Origin: CAJMGO01 sp900557305
Lineage (GTDB): Bacteria; Bacillota_I; Bacilli_A; RF39; UBA660
NCBI GenBank assembly: GCA_905212975.1
Contig: CAJMGO010000003.1
Location: 1-64,000, forward strand
DNA: 64,000 nucleotides
Direction: 5' to 3'
Positions 33,858-43,576 of the stretch are shown here, one piece after another. The notes under the pieces were generated by a model. The model worked only from the letters and a program-made list of their open reading frames with translations, did not search any database and was not told where the DNA came from. The translations under genes were made by a program, and so were the position numbers. The number at the start of each line of letters is the position of its first letter. Position 1 is the stretch's first letter.

Positions 33858-34772
33858 ATGAAAGGTATTATTTTAGCAGGAGGTGCTGGTACGAGATTGC
33901 ACCCACTTACAAAGGTGGTTAGTAAACAATTACAAGCGGTTTATGATAAACCATTAATTTATTATCCTTTATCTACACTAATGCTTGCAAATATAAAGGA
34001 TATACTAGTAATTACAACACCAGAAGAACAATCTAGGTTTATTGAATTATTAGGCGATGGATCTAATTATGGAATTAATTTAAGTTATGCTGTACAACCT
34101 GAACCAAAAGGTTTGGCTCAAGCTTTTACAATAGGTGAAAAATTTATTGGTGATGACGAATGCGCATTAATTCTTGGAGATAATATATTTTATGGAGAAG
34201 GTTTTGTTAGCAAATTACATAATGCGCGTTTAAATGCAGAAAAAGGGTATGCAACTATATTTGGAGTACAAGTTCCTGATCCAGAAAGATTTGGAATTAT
34301 GGAGTTAGATTGTGATAATAATGTACTTAGTGTTGAGGAAAAACCAAAGAATCCAAAAAGTAACTATTGTATTACTGGTTTATATTTTTATCCTACTGGA
34401 GTTTCAAGCAAAGCTTGGAATGTTAGACCATCAGAACGTGGTGAAGTTGAGATTACAACATTGAATGATATGTATTTAAAAAGTTCAAGTTTGAAAGCAC
34501 AAGTATTACATAAAGCATTTCATTGGTTAGATGCTGGAACAATGGATTCATTACTTGATGCTGGTAATTTTATAAGAAATGAAGAAAAACGTACTGATTC
34601 ATTAATCTGTTGTCCTGAACAAATTGCTTATCAAAAAGGTTGGCTTAGTAGAGAGGAATTACTTGAAATAGCAGATAGTATGAAAAAAAATAGATATGGT
34701 GAATATTTATTTGAAGTAGCAAATGAAGATGCTATAATAGAAACAAAAGGAAAGGTATATGTGAAAAAATAA
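33858..34772 (+). CDS. rmlA: Glucose-1-phosphate thymidylyltransferase
   Basis: 304 residues from the ATG at 33858, which follows AAGGAGG; any earlier start would lie in the tRNA-Glu gene. Makes dTDP-glucose, the first step to dTDP-L-rhamnose. The nucleotide-binding loop KGIILAGGAGTRLHPLT, the metal-binding region ILGDNIFYG, and VEEKPKNPKSNYCITGLYFY are all present; length is normal for the short RmlA class. The rmlC start follows its stop codon without a gap, beginning the rmlA-C-D-B operon. Confidence 0.97.
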   Translation: MKGIILAGGAGTRLHPLTKVVSKQLQAVYDKPLIYYPLSTLMLANIKDILVITTPEEQSRFIELLGDGSNYGINLSYAVQPEPKGLAQAFTIGEKFIGDDECALILGDNIFYGEGFVSKLHNARLNAEKGYATIFGVQVPDPERFGIMELDCDNNVLSVEEKPKNPKSNYCITGLYFYPTGVSSKAWNVRPSERGEVEITTLNDMYLKSSSLKAQVLHKAFHWLDAGTMDSLLDAGNFIRNEEKRTDSLICCPEQIAYQKGWLSREELLEIADSMKKNRYGEYLFEVANEDAIIETKGKVYVKK

Positions 34773-35336
34773 ATGGAAAAAATAAAAACTAATTTAAATG
34801 ATTGTTATATATTAGAACCTAAAAGGTTTGGTGATAATAGAGGTTATTTTGAATCTATAACAATAGAGCAATTACATGATTTAGGATTTAAGGAAATAGT
34901 TCAAATTAATCATTCTAAGAGTGTTAAGGGTACTATTAGAGGATTACATTTTCAAACAAATCCATATAGTCAAGCAAAATGTGTTTGTTGTATGCAAGGT
35001 GCTGTTTTAGATGTGGTTGTTGATGTGAGAAAAAATTCAGAAACATATGGTAAGTGGACAAGTGTTTTACTTACTCCAGAAAATGGTCGTATGTTGTATG
35101 TTCCAAGAGGTTTTGCTCATGGTTTTGTAGCGCTAAAAGAGAACACGATATTTGAATATTATATTGATAATAAGTATATGCCAGATCATGAGGCTGGAAT
35201 AATATGGAATGATCCAGATATTAATATAGATTGGCAATTTGAAAAATATGGTATTGAAAATCCTATATTTAGTGAAAAGGATCAAAAACATTTGACATTA
35301 AAAAAATCTCCAGAGTATTTTAGGGAGGTATTATAG
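34773..35336 (+). CDS. rmlC: dTDP-4-dehydrorhamnose 3,5-epimerase
   Basis: 187 residues, cupin fold. It epimerises C3 and C5 of the dTDP-keto sugar. The catalytic base His lies in TIRGLHFQTNPYSQAK (about residues 50-65), the catalytic Asp in LDVVVDVRKNS, and a Tyr follows in FEYYIDNKYMPDHEAGI. It begins directly at the base after the rmlA stop codon, with its ribosome site inside rmlA, and its stop codon shares a base with the rmlD GTG start. Complete. Confidence 0.97.
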   Translation: MEKIKTNLNDCYILEPKRFGDNRGYFESITIEQLHDLGFKEIVQINHSKSVKGTIRGLHFQTNPYSQAKCVCCMQGAVLDVVVDVRKNSETYGKWTSVLLTPENGRMLYVPRGFAHGFVALKENTIFEYYIDNKYMPDHEAGIIWNDPDINIDWQFEKYGIENPIFSEKDQKHLTLKKSPEYFREVL

Positions 35337-36241
35337 TGAAATATTTAATTACTGGTTATAAGGGACAACTTGGTTATGATATAAAAAGAGAATTATTATC
35401 TAGAGGTATTGATGATGAAAATATTATAGCTATAGATAAAGATGAAATGGATATAACAGACTTTAAATCAGTAGAAAATTATATAACAAATATAAAACCT
35501 GATGTTATATTTCATTGCGCTGCATATACAAATGTAGATCGTGCTGAAGAGGATATGGATACTTGTTATAATGTAAATGTATTGGGTACAAAAAATATAT
35601 CTCTTGTAGCAAAAAGTATAAATTGTAAGTTATTTTATATAAGTACAGATTATGTGTTTGATGGTACAAAACTTGATTTATATAACCCAAGTGATAAAAC
35701 AAATCCTATGAGTGTTTATGGAAAAACTAAATATTTAGGTGAGTTAGAAGCATTAAAAAATAATAAAACTTTTGTAGTAAGAACTGCATGGGTATTTGGT
35801 ATAAATGGTAATAATTTTATTAAAACAATGCTTAAATTATCTTTAAACCATGATATGGTTAGTGTTGTTGATGATCAGTTTGGATCTCCAACATATACTG
35901 TTGATTTATCAAGACTTTTAGTTGATATGGCTGATACTGAAAAATATGGTATTTATCATGCTACAAATGAAGGATTCTGTAGTTGGGCTGAATTTGCTCA
36001 ATATATATTAAATGATACAAATACAGAAGTAAAATATGTATCTACAGAAGATTATTATAAACCACAATATGAACGTGCTTTAAATGAGGGTAGGGAACTT
36101 CATATAGCATATCGTCCAAGAAATTCAAAATTGAGTAAAGAAAAATTAATAGAAAATGGTTTTTCTAAGTTACCAGAGTGGAAGGATGCTGTAGATAGAT
36201 ATAAAGTTGAGTTGAAAAAAGTAAGGAGTGAGAATAGATGA
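35336..36241 (+). CDS. rmlD: dTDP-4-dehydrorhamnose reductase
   Basis: 301 residues from a GTG at 35336 that overlaps the rmlC TAG; AGGGAGG precedes it. NAD(P)H-dependent short-chain dehydrogenase that makes dTDP-L-rhamnose. The nucleotide-binding GYKGQLG, HCAAYTNVDRAEED, the catalytic YGKTK (Tyr-x3-Lys) and VVRTAWVFG are all as in the family. Its TGA stop overlaps the rmlB ATG, evidence that TGA is a stop codon here. Confidence 0.97.
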   Translation: MKYLITGYKGQLGYDIKRELLSRGIDDENIIAIDKDEMDITDFKSVENYITNIKPDVIFHCAAYTNVDRAEEDMDTCYNVNVLGTKNISLVAKSINCKLFYISTDYVFDGTKLDLYNPSDKTNPMSVYGKTKYLGELEALKNNKTFVVRTAWVFGINGNNFIKTMLKLSLNHDMVSVVDDQFGSPTYTVDLSRLLVDMADTEKYGIYHATNEGFCSWAEFAQYILNDTNTEVKYVSTEDYYKPQYERALNEGRELHIAYRPRNSKLSKEKLIENGFSKLPEWKDAVDRYKVELKKVRSENR

Positions 36242-37248
36242 AATTTTTAGTAACAGGTGGAGCTGGTTTCATTGGTAGCAATTATATGCATTATGTAGTA
36301 AATAAATATGAAAATGATATATTTGTTTGTCTAGATGCATTAACATATGCTGGAAATTATAATAATATAAAGAATTTAGAAAGTAAGCCAAATTTCAAAT
36401 TTGTTCACATGGATATTAGAGATGTTGATGGAATTGATTCTTTATTTGAAAAAGAAAAATTTGATTGTGTAATTAATTTTGCTGCTGAAAGTCATGTTGA
36501 TAATTCTATTAAAAATCCAAATTTATTTGCTGATACAAATGTACTTGGAACAATGAATTTAATGAATGCATGTCGCAAATATGGTAATATTAGATATCAT
36601 CAAGTTTCTACTGATGAAGTTTATGGTGATCTACCACTTGATAGACCTGATTTAAAATTTACAGAATTAACTCCAATTCATACTTCAAGTCCTTATTCTT
36701 CAAGTAAAGCTGGGGCTGATTTACAAGTTATGGCATATTATAGAACTTATGGACTTCCAGTAACTATATCAAGATGTTCTAATAATTATGGACCTTACCA
36801 ATTTCCAGAAAAACTTATTCCTGTTGTAATAAGTAAAGCTTTAAAGAATGAAAAAATACCTGTATATGGTCGTGGTGAAAATGTAAGAGATTGGATACAT
36901 GTAATTGATCATAATATTGGTGTTGATATGATTGTAAGAAATGGAAAAATAGGAGAAGTTTATAATCTTGGTGGACATTCTGAAAGAACTAATCTAGAGG
37001 TTGTTAAAACTATTTTAAAGCAATTAGGTAAAGATGAAAGTTTAATTGAATATGTAACTGACAGACCTGGTCATGATTTAAGATATGCAATAGATTCTAC
37101 TAAAGTTGAAAGAGAACTTGGATGGAATAGAACTTATACTTTTGAAAATGGTATAGAAGAAACTATAAATTGGTATGTTGATAATCAAAAATGGATTGAT
37201 GATATAAAATCAGGAGAATATAAAAAATCATACGTAAAAAAGCCTTAA
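36238..37248 (+). CDS. rmlB: dTDP-glucose 4,6-dehydratase
   Basis: 336 residues. NAD-dependent extended short-chain dehydrogenase converting dTDP-glucose to the 4-keto-6-deoxy sugar. GGAGFIGSN binds NAD, HVDNSI and STDEVYGDL carry the catalytic Thr-Asp-Glu, and YSSSKAG contains the Tyr-x3-Lys. Four-base overlap with rmlD. The order rmlA-C-D-B, rather than rmlB before rmlD, is a common Firmicutes variant. A terminator closes the operon. Confidence 0.97.
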   Translation: MKFLVTGGAGFIGSNYMHYVVNKYENDIFVCLDALTYAGNYNNIKNLESKPNFKFVHMDIRDVDGIDSLFEKEKFDCVINFAAESHVDNSIKNPNLFADTNVLGTMNLMNACRKYGNIRYHQVSTDEVYGDLPLDRPDLKFTELTPIHTSSPYSSSKAGADLQVMAYYRTYGLPVTISRCSNNYGPYQFPEKLIPVVISKALKNEKIPVYGRGENVRDWIHVIDHNIGVDMIVRNGKIGEVYNLGGHSERTNLEVVKTILKQLGKDESLIEYVTDRPGHDLRYAIDSTKVERELGWNRTYTFENGIEETINWYVDNQKWIDDIKSGEYKKSYVKKP

Positions 37249-37262
37249 ATAGGCTTTTTTAT
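37236..37262 (+). terminator. Terminator of the rml operon
   Basis: AAAGCCT (37239-37245) pairs with AGGCTTT (37251-37257), A-run before and T-run after. Confidence 0.85.
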
Positions 37263-37325
37263 ATTTTAATTGATAAAAAAATGAAAAATGTGTTATTATT
37301 AATATGTAAGAATCAGGGTGGAACA

Positions 37326-38467
37326 ATGGTAAATGGTGAAAATAGAATTAATTGGATTGATGGGCTTAAAGGAATTATTTGTTTATTAATTTTTACACAT
37401 CATTTTTTACTTGCTTTTTTTCCTTCTAGCTATTATGGAGATGCAGGTATGTCTCATTTTAAATATGATGTGCAATTTGCATCAAGTCCTTTAAGTTTTA
37501 TAGTTAATGGTAATTTTTTAGTTCATATATTTTGTTTACTTAGTGGATATATAATTAGTGTTAAATTTTTAAAAAAATTAGATAATGAAAAAATGTCTAA
37601 AAGTCTAATAAAAAGATATTTTCAATTAGGACTTAATATATTTTTTATAGGAATTTTAGTATGGTTATTATTTAAATTTAATTTATTTAATAATTCATAT
37701 ATTTCTGAAATTACAAAATCACCATGGCTTGCTAGTTATTATACAAACAAAATATCATTTAAAAATGTATTTGTATCTTCTTTTGTAAATACCATATTTA
37801 TTGGTGATGATTTGATTTCTAATGCATTTTGGATGTTAAAATATATATTTATTGGTACCTTTTTAAATTGTGTATTAAGTGTTATTTCGGTAAATAAAAA
37901 TAAAAAAATATTAATATTATATTTTTGCTTATTACTAATATTTATTTACAAAGCTATTTAGCTTGCTTTGTTATAGGATTTATTCTAGCCTATATAGAGA
38001 ATCAAATAAATATAAATTGTAGTAATAAACTTTTTTGTATTTTAGGGATTATTTTAATAATAATAGGATGCTTTTTAGGGGGTTATCCAACGGGTGTTAG
38101 TCCTAATAATATATATTTAAAGTTTCATGGAAATTATTTTGTTTATCATTTAATTGGATCTACATTTTTAATTATAGGTATTTTATTATGTAAATGTATA
38201 CAAAAGTTTTTTAGTAAAGGCATATTTTTAGAATTTGGTAAAATATCTTTTGAAACGTATTTAATACATATACCTCTTATATTTTCATTCAGCATGTTTA
38301 TATTTAAATTTTTAATAACTAGGTTAAATTATATTCAATCTAGCATATTTACTTATTTTTTTAGCGTTATTGTTTTACTATTTTTAGCGATTTTATATAA
38401 TAGTTATATATCGAAATTTATAAAGAAAATAGAAAATGGGATTATAAAATTTTTTGAAAAAAAGTGA
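37326..38467 (+). pseudogene. Acyltransferase-3 family membrane protein, frameshifted
   Basis: Two overlapping open frames together encode one multispanning acyltransferase of the acyltransferase-3/OafA type. The first (from the ATG at 37326 with GGTGG upstream, to 37961) starts NRINWIDGLKGIICLLIFTHHF with the family's catalytic-type histidine. The second (open from before 37925 to 38467) carries the remaining helices and FGKISFETYLIHIPLIF, the usual C-terminal block. The join needs a -1 shift around 37930-37955. Intact, it would O-acylate a surface glycan, which fits the flanking polysaccharide genes. Probably inactive unless translation shifts frame. Confidence 0.8.
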
Positions 38468-38526
38468 TTGGTTATATAGTTATTTATTTTATATCATGTT
38501 ATAATTAACAAAGAAGGGTAGATTTT

Positions 38527-38937
38527 ATGATAAATATATATAAAAAGAATAAAGAAATAATAAATTATTTGATATTTGGAGTACTTACAACTGTAGTTAG
38601 TTTTGTTGTATATTTTATATTTGCTAAAGTATTTAAAATTGATGAAGTTATTAGTAATGTTATATCTTGGTTTTTTTCTGTATTATTTGCTTTTATAACA
38701 AATAAATTATATGTTTTTGAGAGTAAAGAAACTGGTAAGAAAACTTTATTAAAAGAAATTATTTCATTTTATTTAGCTAGATTATTTACTGGAGTGGTAT
38801 GTGATTTAGGCGTATTTGCATTAATGGTTAAAACATTTAAAATTAATGATGTATTATCAAAACTAGTTACTCAAGTAATTGTTATAATTTTAAATTATGT
38901 ATTAAGTAAATTATTTGTATTTAGAAAGAAAATATAG
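38527..38937 (+). CDS. GtrA-family membrane protein
   Basis: 136 residues with four hydrophobic segments (about 11-33, 40-60, 78-100 and 108-128). The signature LIFGVLTTVVSFVVYF at the start, and SWFFSVLFAFITNKLYVFES with the tail VLSKLFVFRKK, match the GtrA family. GtrA proteins are thought to flip or present undecaprenyl-phosphate-linked glucose across the membrane. A GtrB-like glycosyltransferase follows 30 bases later and a GtrII-like transferase further down, so a three-part surface-glycan glucosylation system is likely. Confidence 0.9.
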   Translation: MINIYKKNKEIINYLIFGVLTTVVSFVVYFIFAKVFKIDEVISNVISWFFSVLFAFITNKLYVFESKETGKKTLLKEIISFYLARLFTGVVCDLGVFALMVKTFKINDVLSKLVTQVIVIILNYVLSKLFVFRKKI

Positions 38938-38967
38938 TTTAATTTGGTTTATGTTAGGAGAATATAA

Positions 38968-39915
38968 ATGAAAAAAGAAAAAATTAGTGTAATTGTATCT
39001 TGTTATAATGAACAAGAATCTATTCCTTATTTTTATGAGGAAATAACAAAAATATCTAAAAAAATGAAAGATTTAGATTTTGAGTATTTATTTGTAAATG
39101 ACGGATCTAAAGATAATACTTTAAAAATAGTAAAAGAATTAGCAGAAAAAGATGATAGAGTAAAGTATGTATCTTTTTCAAGAAATTTTGGAAAAGAAGC
39201 TGCTATGTATGCTGGGCTTAAGTATGCTGATGGGGATTATATTACTTTGATGGATGCGGATCTTCAAGATCCACCAGCTCTTCTTCCTGAAATGTATAGA
39301 TTAATAAAAGAAGAAGGTTATGATTCTGTTGGAACTAGACGTGTAACAAGAAAAGGTGAACCTCCAATTAGAAGTTTTTTTGCAAGATGTTTTTATAAAT
39401 TAATAAATAAAATGTCTAAGGTAGAAATGGTTGATGGAGCACGTGATTATAGATTGATGACAAGACAGGTAGTTGATTCTATTACATCATTAGAAGAATA
39501 TAATAGATATTCAAAAGGTTTATTTAGTTTTGTTGGATATAATACAAAATGGCTTGAATATGAAAATATTGAAAGAGTTGCTGGAGAAACTAAGTGGTCT
39601 TTTTGGAAATTATTTAAATATGCTATAGAAGGAATTGTAGCGTTTACTACAGTACCTCTTTCTATAGCTTCAATATTTGGTATTTTATTTTGCTTTTTTG
39701 CTTTGGTAGCTATAATATTAATTATTATAAGAACTTGTTGTTTTGGTGATCCAGTTGCTGGATGGCCATCACTTGTATGTATAATATTAATGGTTAGTGG
39801 AGTACAGTTATTATGTTTAGGCATAATGGGGCAATATTTAGCTAAGACTTATTTAGAAACTAAAAAAAGACCTGTTTATATTGTAAAAGAAACAAACAAG
39901 AAAGGAGACAAATAA
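38968..39915 (+). CDS. GtrB-like undecaprenyl-phosphate glycosyltransferase
   Basis: 315 residues. GT2 domain (about 1-225) starting ISVIVSCYNEQESIPYFYEE, with the metal-binding MDADLQDPP and the sequence VTRKGEPPIRSFFARCFYKLINKMS typical of the DPM1/GtrB/YkcC group, then two C-terminal membrane helices (about 232-255 and 265-290). Such enzymes transfer glucose (or another sugar) from a nucleotide to undecaprenyl phosphate on the cytoplasmic face. It pairs with the GtrA-like gene upstream. The GGAG site and spacing place it in the same transcript. Confidence 0.93.
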   Translation: MKKEKISVIVSCYNEQESIPYFYEEITKISKKMKDLDFEYLFVNDGSKDNTLKIVKELAEKDDRVKYVSFSRNFGKEAAMYAGLKYADGDYITLMDADLQDPPALLPEMYRLIKEEGYDSVGTRRVTRKGEPPIRSFFARCFYKLINKMSKVEMVDGARDYRLMTRQVVDSITSLEEYNRYSKGLFSFVGYNTKWLEYENIERVAGETKWSFWKLFKYAIEGIVAFTTVPLSIASIFGILFCFFALVAIILIIIRTCCFGDPVAGWPSLVCIILMVSGVQLLCLGIMGQYLAKTYLETKKRPVYIVKETNKKGDK

Positions 39916-39916
39916 T

Positions 39917-40690
39917 ATGGGATTTGTTATATTTTTAATTGTTATTGTAGCTGTTTTAATATTTAGTTCAATAAGACAAATTAGTGAGTATGAAAGGGGA
40001 GTTAAATTTACTTGTGGTAAGTATTCATCAATTATGAATCCAGGATGGAATATTGTTTTACCAATTTTTCAATCTTATAAAAAGGTTGATATAAGAACAA
40101 AGGCTGTAGATGTTCCTGAACAAGAAGCTATTACAAGGGATAATGTATCTGTTAGAATAAATGCAGTTATTTATTATAAAATTTTTGATGCATCTAAATC
40201 TATTTTAGCAGTTGAAAATTTTTATTATGCTGTTTCACAACTTGCTCAAACTACAATGAGAAATGCTGTAGGTAGTGTAACTCTTGATGAACTTTTAACT
40301 GAAAGAGAAAAAATTTCTACTGAAATTTGTAATATTATTGATGCTGCTACTGATCCTTGGGGTATTAAAGTAGAGAATGTTGAATTAAAAGATATTTCTC
40401 TTCCGGAAGAAATGAAAAGGGTTATAGCAAGAGTAGCTGAAGCTGAAAGAGAAAAACAAGCAGTTATTACAAAAGCTAGTGGTGAAGTTGAGGCTTCAAA
40501 AAATTTAGCTATAGCTGCTGAAACTATGTCTAAAGTACCAGGAGCTTTACATTTAAGAACATTATCAACAATAAATGATGTAAGTTCTGATCAATCTAAT
40601 ACAATTATTTTCGCAGTACCTCTTGAAGTTTTAAGAGCTTTTGAAAAATCTCCAAGTGATGTTAGTGAGATAGTTAAAAAAATAAAATAG
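39917..40690 (+). CDS. SPFH/band 7 (slipin-type) membrane protein
   Basis: 257 residues: one N-terminal membrane helix (about 3-16), then the band 7 domain starting ISEYERGVKFTCGKYSSIMNPGWNIVLP, with DVPEQEAITRDNVSVRINAVIYYKI, and the helical tail RVAEAEREKQAVITKASGEVEASKNLA. This is the pattern of bacterial slipins (stomatin-like proteins), which form ring-like membrane assemblies. It begins one base after the GtrB-like stop. A NfeD partner, often adjacent to slipins, is not present here, so its placement inside a glycan cluster is unusual. Confidence 0.93.
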   Translation: MGFVIFLIVIVAVLIFSSIRQISEYERGVKFTCGKYSSIMNPGWNIVLPIFQSYKKVDIRTKAVDVPEQEAITRDNVSVRINAVIYYKIFDASKSILAVENFYYAVSQLAQTTMRNAVGSVTLDELLTEREKISTEICNIIDAATDPWGIKVENVELKDISLPEEMKRVIARVAEAEREKQAVITKASGEVEASKNLAIAAETMSKVPGALHLRTLSTINDVSSDQSNTIIFAVPLEVLRAFEKSPSDVSEIVKKIK

Positions 40691-40694
40691 AAAG

Positions 40695-40733
40695 GAATCA
40701 ATCTAGAAATTTTATTTTTTTAGGTTGATTATG
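40695..40733 (+). other. Inverted repeat between two genes
   Basis: AATCAATCTA (about 40696-40705) can pair with TAGGTTGATT with one G-U pair, enclosing a T-rich loop. There is no T-run after the stem, so it is not an ordinary terminator; it lies just before the GtrII-like start and could affect its translation. Confidence 0.4.
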
Positions 40734-40743
40734 AAAAATTAAT

Positions 40744-42342
40744 ATGAGAACTAAAGTAAAAAAAATAATAAAAACAAATGATGAGAATATTAATTCTACT
40801 TCGTTTATTGATTATTTAAAAAATAATTCTACTTATTTAATATTTATTTATATATTTACGATAGCTTTATATGGAATGTGGTTGGCTCAATATTTCGTTT
40901 CATTTGATGCTGAAGGTTTATATTTCAGTTCAAATAGAATTATAAATAATGAATGGTATTATCAATGGGTTGCATTAGGAAGATGGGCTTTTGTATTTTT
41001 GAAAAAGATTCTTGGTGTACAAGTAATCAATCCATTTTTTTCTAGTTCAATGTTTTTAATACTATTTCCATTATCATCTTTTTTATGGCATTATTATTTA
41101 GAAAAAATTGGATTTAAATCAAAAAATATTTTTGGAAAAATTATATTTGATATTATATATATTTCGCATCCTATTTGGGCGCTTCAATTTGCTTATAGAA
41201 ATCAAATTGAAGTTCTATCGGTTATTTCGGTTTTAATACCAATTGTTAGTTATAATTTTATTTTTTCAATAGAGAATATAAAAAACAAGAATAATTGGAT
41301 AAAACTTTTATTATCTTCTATAGGGCTTGTATTTTGCTTCGCTGGATATCAAGCATTTATATTTATGTATATTTTGTTTATGTTTGTTTATTTATTTTCA
41401 AAGGCTATTAATAATAATTTTAATGCGAAAGAATTTTGGAAAAAAACTATTAGTATAGGTTTATTTTCTGTTTTGGCATTTGTTATATATATTATTAGTA
41501 CAAAAATTATGTGTTTAATATTTGATGTACATTTAGGTACATCTGGTTATCTTGGAACACAATTTGCTTGGCTTAACTCTGATCTTGTTCATTGCTTTTT
41601 ACATTTGTCAAAATATATTGTATTATCATTATTTGGTGATAATGTTATATTTTCTTGTTTATTTTTTGTTGAGTTAGTTATTGCATTTGTTTTATTTATT
41701 ATTAATAAAAAAAGAATTAATAATAAATTTCAAAAATTTAGTGTATTTATTATGTTGATTATGGTAATTATTTCTCCATTTATTTTAACTATTTTTACAG
41801 CTGCAACATGTGTGGATCGTCAACAATTTTCTGTTATTCTTTTATTTTCAATTTTAGCTTATATTGAATATAATTTTATTGTGGATCATTATAAAATTTT
41901 TAATAATAAATATGCATTATGTTTCTTAATAATTTTTATCTCTTGTTTTGTTGTTACTCATATTCAAATGAATACAAGATTATTATATTCTGATTTTTAT
42001 ACTATGAGGCAAGATTATAGTGTTTATAATAATATTTATAATAAGGCTTTAGAGTTGGGAGCCAAACCTGGTGCTGCAATATATGTTCATGGACAAACAG
42101 ATAATTTTCCTAATGATAGTATTGTTGAAAGAGAAGTAATAGGATTTTCGTATACAGAAGTTAATAGTATTGCTCCTAAGAAGTTTGTTGAAGCAATGAT
42201 TGCAGAAGGATTTAATGTAAGTTTTCCTACTGATGAACAGGTTAATAAGGCAAGTGAGTATGTAAAAAAAATGAAGTGTTATCCTGACAAAGATTATATA
42301 GAAGTTTATGAAAATATAATTATTGTTAAATTTAGTGATTAA
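40744..42342 (+). CDS. GtrII-like membrane glucosyltransferase
   Basis: 532 residues with about ten membrane helices. The N-terminal loop after the first helix, VSFDAEGLYFSSNRIINNEWYYQWVALGRW, has the acidic residues and W-x4-GR-W pattern of the GtrII/Glucos_trans_II family. These enzymes take glucose from undecaprenyl phosphate on the outer face and attach it to a surface polymer. Together with the GtrA-like and GtrB-like proteins it completes a glucosylation set. The ribosome site is weak. A strong terminator follows. Confidence 0.85.
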   Translation: MRTKVKKIIKTNDENINSTSFIDYLKNNSTYLIFIYIFTIALYGMWLAQYFVSFDAEGLYFSSNRIINNEWYYQWVALGRWAFVFLKKILGVQVINPFFSSSMFLILFPLSSFLWHYYLEKIGFKSKNIFGKIIFDIIYISHPIWALQFAYRNQIEVLSVISVLIPIVSYNFIFSIENIKNKNNWIKLLLSSIGLVFCFAGYQAFIFMYILFMFVYLFSKAINNNFNAKEFWKKTISIGLFSVLAFVIYIISTKIMCLIFDVHLGTSGYLGTQFAWLNSDLVHCFLHLSKYIVLSLFGDNVIFSCLFFVELVIAFVLFIINKKRINNKFQKFSVFIMLIMVIISPFILTIFTAATCVDRQQFSVILLFSILAYIEYNFIVDHYKIFNNKYALCFLIIFISCFVVTHIQMNTRLLYSDFYTMRQDYSVYNNIYNKALELGAKPGAAIYVHGQTDNFPNDSIVEREVIGFSYTEVNSIAPKKFVEAMIAEGFNVSFPTDEQVNKASEYVKKMKCYPDKDYIEVYENIIIVKFSD

Positions 42343-42376
42343 AAAGTATTTGAAATCATTTCAAATACTTTTTGTT
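42341..42376 (+). terminator. Strong terminator
   Basis: A perfect 16-bp stem AAAAAGTATTTGAAAT (42341-42356) with ATTTCAAATACTTTTT (42358-42373) around a single base, effectively a 14- to 15-bp hairpin. Confidence 0.9.
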
Positions 42377-42429
42377 TTCTTTGAATTATATATTTATATA
42401 TGTTATAATGAATATTAGGTGATTTATAT

Positions 42430-43575
42430 ATGAATAATATAGCTATTAGTGTCGAAAATATGAGTAAAGATTTTAAGGTATATTACGATAAAGCAGGTAG
42501 TCTTAAAGAAAAGATGATGTTTTGGAAACGTAATAAATCAGAAATTAAAAAAGTTTTAAAAAATATAAATTTAGAAATTGAAAAAGGAGAAACTGTCGCA
42601 CTTATAGGTACAAATGGTTGTGGTAAAAGTACATTATTAAAGTTAATGACAAAAATTATTTATCCAACTAAGGGTAAGATTAAGGTTAATGGGACTTTAA
42701 CTTCATTACTTGAACTTGGAGCTGGATTTCATCCTGATTTTACTGGAAGAGAAAATATATATTTTAATGCATCAATATTTGGTCTTACAAGAAAAGAAAT
42801 TGATAATAGAATTAATGATATTATTGAATTTTCAGAATTAGGAGAATTTATTGATAATCCAATACGTACATATTCATCTGGTATGTATATGAGGCTAGCC
42901 TTTTCTATAGCTATAAATGTAGATGCTGATATACTTTTGATTGATGAAATTCTTGCAGTAGGAGATCAACATTTTACTGATAAATGTTTTAAAAAATTGG
43001 AAGAATTAAGAGATAGTGATAAAACAATAGTAATCGTATCTCATAGTTTAGATCAAGTAAAAAGATTGTGTAAAAGAGCTATTTGGATATATGATGGAGA
43101 AGTTAAGTTGGATGGAGAGCCATCATATGTTATAGATAAATATTTGGATAGAATAGCTAGTGATCATAAAGAAAATAAAAGAAAAAAAATAGAGTCTGGT
43201 GAAGAAGAATATAATGGTGAAATTTGGATAGATGATCCTAAAAACCACTCTACTATTAATATTTTTGATAAAAATTTAAAAGTATCTGGATGGGATGTAA
43301 GTGATTGTGAAAATTCTAAATTAAAGCTTAAGGTTAATGATAAATACGTTGAAAAAATAAAAAGAGTTCAAAGAATAGATGTTTTTGAGGCTTTTTGTGA
43401 AAAATATGAAGGCTTTTTAGACCCAGAAAAATTGGGGTGGGAAGTGTCAATAGAACCTAAAAAATATATTAAAGATCAAGACAAGGAATTAAATATAGTT
43501 GCTGAATTATATAGTGAAAAAAAATTAATTACTACAAAGCAAGTAAATATATATGTTAATCGTGAGGAGAAATAG
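42430..43575 (+). CDS. ABC polysaccharide exporter, ATP-binding subunit (RgpD/TagH/Wzt-like)
   Basis: 381 residues. The ATPase domain (about 1-240) has Walker A GTNGCGKST, signature YSSGMYMRLAFSIA and Walker B ILLIDEILAVGD. It begins with the amphipathic region SMSKDFKVYYDKAGSLKEK typical of teichoic acid and rhamnan exporters. The C-terminal 110 residues form an extra beta-rich domain in the position of the glycan-recognition domain of Wzt. With the following permease it would export a lipid-linked surface polysaccharide. Upstream TATAAT-like sequence and a GGTGAT site support the start. Confidence 0.93.
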   Translation: MNNIAISVENMSKDFKVYYDKAGSLKEKMMFWKRNKSEIKKVLKNINLEIEKGETVALIGTNGCGKSTLLKLMTKIIYPTKGKIKVNGTLTSLLELGAGFHPDFTGRENIYFNASIFGLTRKEIDNRINDIIEFSELGEFIDNPIRTYSSGMYMRLAFSIAINVDADILLIDEILAVGDQHFTDKCFKKLEELRDSDKTIVIVSHSLDQVKRLCKRAIWIYDGEVKLDGEPSYVIDKYLDRIASDHKENKRKKIESGEEEYNGEIWIDDPKNHSTINIFDKNLKVSGWDVSDCENSKLKLKVNDKYVEKIKRVQRIDVFEAFCEKYEGFLDPEKLGWEVSIEPKKYIKDQDKELNIVAELYSEKKLITTKQVNIYVNREEK

Positions 43576-43576
43576 T

